From positions 1 to 64,000 of the forward strand of contig CANFJB010000011.1 of the NCBI GenBank assembly GCA_947447375.1: DNA of 64,000 nt. The letters are read 5' to 3'. This DNA is from Bacteroidota bacterium. Lineage in GTDB: Bacteria > Bacteroidota > Bacteroidia > Flavobacteriales > Flavobacteriaceae. Below, piece by piece: positions 60,125 through 64,000 of this stretch. The translations under genes and the position numbers were made by a program. The notes below the pieces were generated by a model. That model was not told where the DNA came from. It worked only from the letters and a program-made list of their open reading frames with translations, and did not search any database. The number at the start of each line of letters is the position of its first letter. The first letter of the stretch is position 1.

Positions 60125-61837
60125 ATGTTTGAGATTTCTGTATTAAAAGAAATGAAGCTTTCTGAGCTTCAAGAAATTGCGAAAGCAGCCAACATTAATA
60201 AAATTACCGGCGTTAAAAAAGAAGCATTAATCAATCAGATTTTAGAAGTTCAAGCTTCGTTTTCGGGAGGAAATTCCGAGACTAAGTCAGAGAATACTAA
60301 TGATGCTAAGCCAAAAAGAGCTAGAATTACTGTAGACAAAAAAGCTGAATCGATGTCTTTATTTTCTGAATCAGCTGATAAAGTTGAAGAAACAAAAGAA
60401 GCTGCTTATGATGAAGCTCCAGCAGTAAACCCAAAAGAACGCAAAGTTGTAAAGTTTAAAAAAGCCGATTTTGAGGCTAAAGTTGCAGCAAAAGCAGCTA
60501 CCGAAACAATTTCTGAAAGCGATAACGCTGAAAACAATAGTGAGGAATCACCAGTTGAAAGACCTAAAAATCCAAATCAGAAGCAAAACCCAAATCAAAA
60601 ACAAAATCCAAATCAGAACCCAAATCATAATCCCAACCAAAACCCGAATCAAGCTCAAAACGGAAATGTAAATCCTAATTTTAAAGGTAAGAAAAGTAAT
60701 TTCGGTCATTCAGACTTTGAATTTGACGGAATTATAGAGAGTGAAGGAGTTTTAGAGATGATGTCGGAAGGATATGGTTTTTTACGTTCATCGGATTACA
60801 ATTATTTAGCTTCACCAGATGATATTTATTTATCGACTTCACAAGTTAGATTGTTTGGTTTAAAAACGGGAGACACTGTAAAAGGAGTTGTTCGTCCACC
60901 AAAAGAAGGAGAGAAATTTTTTCCATTGGTTAAAATATTAAAAATAAACGGTCATGATCCACAAGTGGTTCGCGATCGTGTTTCATTCGAACATTTAACG
61001 CCAGTTTTCCCTTCTGAGAAATTCAGAATTGCTGAAAAACAAAGTACAATATCAACAAGAATTATCGATTTATTTTCACCAATCGGAAAAGGACAACGTG
61101 GAATGATTGTGGCGCAACCAAAAACGGGTAAAACCATGTTATTGAAAGACATTGCTAATGCAATTGCTGCCAATCATCCAGAGGTATATTTAATTGTACT
61201 TTTAATTGATGAGCGTCCTGAGGAAGTTACCGATATGCAACGCAGTGTTCGTGGTGAGGTTATTGCGTCAACATTTGATAGAGAACCACAAGAGCACGTA
61301 AAAATCGCCAATATTGTTTTGGAAAAAGCAAAACGTTTGGTAGAATGTGGTCACGATGTGGTTGTTTTATTGGATTCTATTACGCGTTTAGCACGTGCCT
61401 ACAATACTGTTCAACCCGCTTCTGGTAAAGTATTAAGTGGTGGAGTTGATGCCAATGCTTTACAAAAACCAAAGCGTTTCTTTGGTGCAGCTAGAAATGT
61501 TGAAAATGGAGGTTCGTTAAGTATTATTGCGACCGCACTTACAGAAACAGGTTCTAAAATGGATGAAGTTATCTTTGAAGAATTCAAAGGAACAGGAAAT
61601 ATGGAATTGCAATTGGATAGAAAAATTGCTAATAAACGTATTTTCCCTGCCATTGATTTAACGTCTTCAAGTACGCGTCGTGACGATTTATTGTTGGATG
61701 AAAATACCCTTCAACGCATGTGGATCATGAGAAAGTATCTTTCTGATATGAACCCTGTTGAAGCGATGGATTTTATCAACGACCGATTTAAGAAAACTAA
61801 AAACAATGAAGAATTTCTAATTTCTATGAACAATTAG
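60125..61837 (+). CDS. rho: Transcription termination factor Rho with Asn/Pro/Gln repeat region
   Basis: A 570-residue hexameric RNA helicase that terminates transcription. An N-terminal Rho_N (SAP-like) domain (about 1-45; [18 protein letters not shown]) is followed by a long low-complexity region (about 48-198) that contains imperfect [10 protein letters not shown] repeats (149-187). Then comes the RNA-binding domain (about 200-275; [22 protein letters not shown], with [14 protein letters not shown]) and the ATPase core with Walker [13 protein letters not shown] (329-340), Walker [19 protein letters not shown]-loop [14 protein letters not shown] and an arginine finger region [14 protein letters not shown]. 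All catalytic parts are intact. The insertion explains the length compared with about 419 residues in E. coli. Terminator follows. Confidence 0.95.
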   Translation: MFEISVLKEMKLSELQEIAKAANINKITGVKKEALINQILEVQASFSGGNSETKSENTNDAKPKRARITVDKKAESMSLFSESADKVEETKEAAYDEAPAVNPKERKVVKFKKADFEAKVAAKAATETISESDNAENNSEESPVERPKNPNQKQNPNQKQNPNQNPNHNPNQNPNQAQNGNVNPNFKGKKSNFGHSDFEFDGIIESEGVLEMMSEGYGFLRSSDYNYLASPDDIYLSTSQVRLFGLKTGDTVKGVVRPPKEGEKFFPLVKILKINGHDPQVVRDRVSFEHLTPVFPSEKFRIAEKQSTISTRIIDLFSPIGKGQRGMIVAQPKTGKTMLLKDIANAIAANHPEVYLIVLLIDERPEEVTDMQRSVRGEVIASTFDREPQEHVKIANIVLEKAKRLVECGHDVVVLLDSITRLARAYNTVQPASGKVLSGGVDANALQKPKRFFGAARNVENGGSLSIIATALTETGSKMDEVIFEEFKGTGNMELQLDRKIANKRIFPAIDLTSSSTRRDDLLLDENTLQRMWIMRKYLSDMNPVEAMDFINDRFKKTKNNEEFLISMNN

Positions 61838-61857
61838 AATTTTGATATTTATAAATA

Positions 61858-61893
61858 AAAAAAACTTCGATGAAAATCGGAGTTTTTTTTATG
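61858..61893 (+). terminator. Terminator of rho
   Basis: AAACTTCGAT pairs with ATCGGAGTTT (one wobble) around GAAA, followed by T8 (61863-61890). A-rich left flank also allows use by the convergent endonuclease transcript. Confidence 0.82.
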
Positions 61894-61906
61894 TTGTAAA
61901 TCTAAA

Positions 61907-63004
61907 TTAATTCACGCTAATTTTTTTCGTTATTGAATTATTATTAGAGGTCAACTTTAAAAAATAAAATCCTTTAGGTAAATTATCTAAAGTATAAGTT
62001 TCATTTGATTTTGTTGGGTTTTTGAATTCATTTATTATTTGCCCGTCAATAGAAATTAATTGGATGTCATCAATAGAAGTAGTTGTATTGATATAAATTG
62101 TCCCATTATTTGATGGATTTGGAAATACAGATAAGCTAGCAAATTCAAATTCATTGGTTGCTAAAGCACAAGCAGAAGACCAAACTCGGCAAACATATTC
62201 TGGGTGATCGATATAAGGATTTCTGTTTCCTTGAAAAGTGTAAACAGCATTGTTTTTTGCAATTTCATATGGGCTTACAGGATCTAAATTGTTCCAAGTA
62301 ACTAAAATACTAATAAAGGTATTGGTAAATACTTGGGTTGATGTTCCGTTGAACATAGAATAGGTCCAAGATGTAATTTGATCTTCATATCTTGTTGCGA
62401 AATACAATAAACATCTTGCGATATCGCCTTTAAATTCATCTAATGGTTCGAAAACCGTACCTACATAACCAGCGGCATAACCAGAATTAGTATTGCTACC
62501 AAGTTTAGAACCATTGGTAGAAGTCCAAGAAGCAACGTTCACTTTTCCGTAAGGAAAGTCGTTTCTAACTCCATTTACTTTACCATCAGTTGGTAAAACA
62601 AAATGGGCGTCAGAATACATCGGATACGCAGATGCCCAAACGGATTGCGGCATAGTATGTTCTCTATTATAACAATCTCCTTCGTTGGTGTAATTTCCAC
62701 ATTGTTGCGTTGTTGCTGAGAAATTATAACTATCTGGACCAGAAGGTTTTTCAGAGTAAACATCTAATAGGGTATTGTCATTTTCATAATAATGGTCTCT
62801 GTATGCGCTTTGAGTGAATAAAGTCCACAAACCACCATAATTTGAAGATGACGTAAGAGCATTTGTATTATTTTTTATAATATTAAAAAGCTGCGTTTTC
62901 AAGGCATAACCAGTTCCTGTAGCAGAATTATAATATCCTTGAGGTATTTGAGCAAAGCTATTAAGACATAGAAGAACGGCTAGAAAAGTATAAATTTGTT
63001 TCAT
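61907..63004 (-). CDS. Secreted endonuclease I with T9SS sorting domain
   Basis: A 365-residue exported nuclease. A signal peptide (1-18, ending NSFAQ) is followed by an endonuclease I (EndA/NucM) domain (about 25-270) with the catalytic segment GDCYNREHTMPQSVW, then SDAHFVLPTDGKVNGVRNDFPYG, and RNPYIDHPEYVCRVW at its end. Cysteines near the active site suggest disulfides. Residues about 285-365 are a type A T9SS C-terminal domain, starting LSVFPNPSNNGTIYIN and ending GFYFLKLTSNNNSITKKISVN. The protein should be secreted through T9SS and degrade extracellular DNA, RNA or both, feeding on nucleic acids or remodelling biofilm. Related secreted nucleases are common in flavobacteria. Confidence 0.92.
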   Translation of the reverse strand: MKQIYTFLAVLLCLNSFAQIPQGYYNSATGTGYALKTQLFNIIKNNTNALTSSSNYGGLWTLFTQSAYRDHYYENDNTLLDVYSEKPSGPDSYNFSATTQQCGNYTNEGDCYNREHTMPQSVWASAYPMYSDAHFVLPTDGKVNGVRNDFPYGKVNVASWTSTNGSKLGSNTNSGYAAGYVGTVFEPLDEFKGDIARCLLYFATRYEDQITSWTYSMFNGTSTQVFTNTFISILVTWNNLDPVSPYEIAKNNAVYTFQGNRNPYIDHPEYVCRVWSSACALATNEFEFASLSVFPNPSNNGTIYINTTTSIDDIQLISIDGQIINEFKNPTKSNETYTLDNLPKGFYFLKLTSNNNSITKKISVN

Positions 63005-63026
63005 AAAATTGATATTATTGGGGAGC

Positions 63027-63034
63027 CAAATTTA
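63027..63034 (-). promoter_or_regulatory. Putative -7 element (TAAATTTG) for the endonuclease gene
   Basis: The minus-strand exact TAnnTTTG match lies 23-30 bp before the ATG at 63004, giving a leader of about 16 nt. Confidence 0.45.
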
Positions 63035-63107
63035 ATCTAAAATTAGATACAAATTAGCTATTTTATATTGAATGACTTAAGGTTTACTTAAAGTTAGATT
63101 TATATAC

Positions 63108-64000
63108 TTATGAATTTCTCTCTAGTAAAGCCATATAAAATCCATCAAAGCCTGATTCTGAGGCTAGAATTTTAGTGTCTTTCAGGAATTTAAAGTTCTT
63201 ACCCATTTCGGTATTTTCTAAAAAGTTTTTCACTTGTTCTTGGTTTTCCGATGGTAATACAGAACAAGTTGCGTAGACTAATTTTCCTCCTGGTTTAACG
63301 ATTCTTGAATAACTTTCTAGGACTTCGGCTTGTACTTTTCGGATATTGTCGATGAATTCTGGTTGGAGTTTCCATTTTGCATCTGGATTTCTTTTTAAAA
63401 CACCTAAACCGCTACAAGGAGCATCAATCAAAACACGATCGGCTTTTTCTTGTAGTTTTTTAATCACTTTTGTAGAGTCGATTATTCGGTATTCAATATT
63501 AAAAGCACCATTTCTTTTCGCTCTTAATTTTAATTGCTTCAATTTACTTTCGTATAAATCCATTGCAATTAATTGCCCTTTATTTTCCATTAAAGAGGCA
63601 AGGTGTAGGGTTTTTCCTCCAGCTCCAGCGCAAGTATCTACAACTCTCATTCCAGGTTGAACATCTAAAAATGCAGCAACCAATTGAGAGTTAGCATCTT
63701 GAACTTCAAACATTCCTTCTTTAAAAGCATCGGTCATAAATACATTTGCTCTTTCTTTAAGCACCAATGCATCTGGTTGCTCTTTTAAGAAAGTAGTCTC
63801 AATATCCAAATCCATTAATAATGAATGTAGTTTTTCGCGAGTAGTTTTTAAGGTATTTACACGCAAAATTACTTTTGCAGGTTGGTTTTGCGCAGCAATT
63901 TCAGTTGACCAAACTTTTTCACCTAATTCTTTAACTCCTAATTCGTCCATCCAATCAGGGATAGATTCTTTTAAAGCTCTAATTTTGGATAATTCGTCAA
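63108..64000 (-). CDS. RsmB/NOP2 family RNA m5C methyltransferase (5' end outside window)
   Basis: An incomplete gene: the reading frame is open to the right edge, giving at least 296 residues beyond the window start (the frame upstream of the Met at 63950 reads ELSKIRALKESIPDWMDELG). Class I SAM methyltransferase with motif I region VVDTCAGAGGKTLHLASLM, motif IV DAPCSGLGVLKRNPDAKWKL with the first catalytic Cys, and motif VI YATCSVLPSENQEQV with the second. The double cysteine is typical of RNA cytosine-C5 enzymes. Flavobacterial homologues are about 400 residues and are called RsmB-like; the exact rRNA or tRNA target cannot be told. Confidence 0.9.
   Translation of the reverse strand, partial: DELSKIRALKESIPDWMDELGVKELGEKVWSTEIAAQNQPAKVILRVNTLKTTREKLHSLLMDLDIETTFLKEQPDALVLKERANVFMTDAFKEGMFEVQDANSQLVAAFLDVQPGMRVVDTCAGAGGKTLHLASLMENKGQLIAMDLYESKLKQLKLRAKRNGAFNIEYRIIDSTKVIKKLQEKADRVLIDAPCSGLGVLKRNPDAKWKLQPEFIDNIRKVQAEVLESYSRIVKPGGKLVYATCSVLPSENQEQVKNFLENTEMGKNFKFLKDTKILASESGFDGFYMALLERNS

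Overview
The window is a chromosomal stretch of a Bacteroidota bacterium, almost certainly a Flavobacterium or close relative. The DNA is AT-rich. Initiation regions are A/T-rich and lack Shine-Dalgarno sites, and promoters carry the flavobacterial -7 element TAnnTTTG. The gene content fits too: PorQ of the type IX secretion system (T9SS), two secreted proteins with T9SS C-terminal sorting domains, a SusC-like/OMP_b-brl_3 outer-membrane receptor, DUF3276 and a long-form NusB. No rRNA or tRNA gene, prophage, transposase or CRISPR array was seen. Nearly all of it is core housekeeping DNA.

Layout. 1-386 is a non-coding patch of terminator, hairpin and repeat elements. 0.4-5.6 kb: a PLP-dependent sulfur amino-acid lyase divergent from an Lrp regulator, dihydrolipoyl dehydrogenase 1, a DoxX protein, rsmD and DUF3822. 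5.7-13.6 kb: RecD-like helicase, kdsB, a DOMON-T9SS protein, fumC, an unannotated 54-residue membrane protein, an outer-membrane receptor and ArsC. 13.7-21.2 kb: CPBP protease plus a MenE-like ligase, M1 peptidase plus an acyl-CoA carboxylase beta subunit, and a DUF47/PiT phosphate pair. 21.2-30.3 kb: lpxD, prfB (with its programmed frameshift), threonine aldolase, a cyclophilin-FKBP fusion, a haem lipoprotein, DUF3276, an ABC exporter, and nusB-DUF1573-yajC. 30.3-42.4 kb: pepT-DUF1801, an alpha/beta hydrolase, two tandem msrB genes, an M48 lipoprotein, an Atg22-like MFS protein, a lipoprotein, lon, porQ-cmk and a nucleoside transporter. 42.5-50.7 kb: a large conserved protein of unclear function divergent from an MBL hydrolase; then a translationally coupled operon of BatA-like protein, metal-site-less dihydroorotase homologue, DUF4870 protein and esterase; then a lactonase-type propeller protein. 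50.7-64 kb: DEAD-box helicase, NRAMP-related transporter, dihydrolipoyl dehydrogenase 2, ABC exporter plus truA, YfcE-like phosphoesterase, DUF4293, rho, secreted endonuclease I, and an RsmB/NOP2 methyltransferase that runs off the right end.

Functional themes are envelope biogenesis (kdsB, lpxD, porQ, yajC and several lipoproteins), methionine-sulfoxide and protein quality control (msrB x2, lon, M48, the dual PPIase), central metabolism (fumC, two lpd, acyl-CoA carboxylase) and RNA/translation functions (rsmD, truA, nusB, rho, prfB, RsmB). The points most worth a second look are a bipartite structured element present in two diverged copies (219-350 and 58737-58807), a dihydroorotase homologue that has lost four of five metal ligands and is coupled to a BatA-like protein, the NRAMP-related transporter with a rewritten metal site, the prfB frameshift, and the Asn/Pro/Gln-rich repeat in Rho. 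No clearly new multi-gene defence or biosynthetic system is visible.
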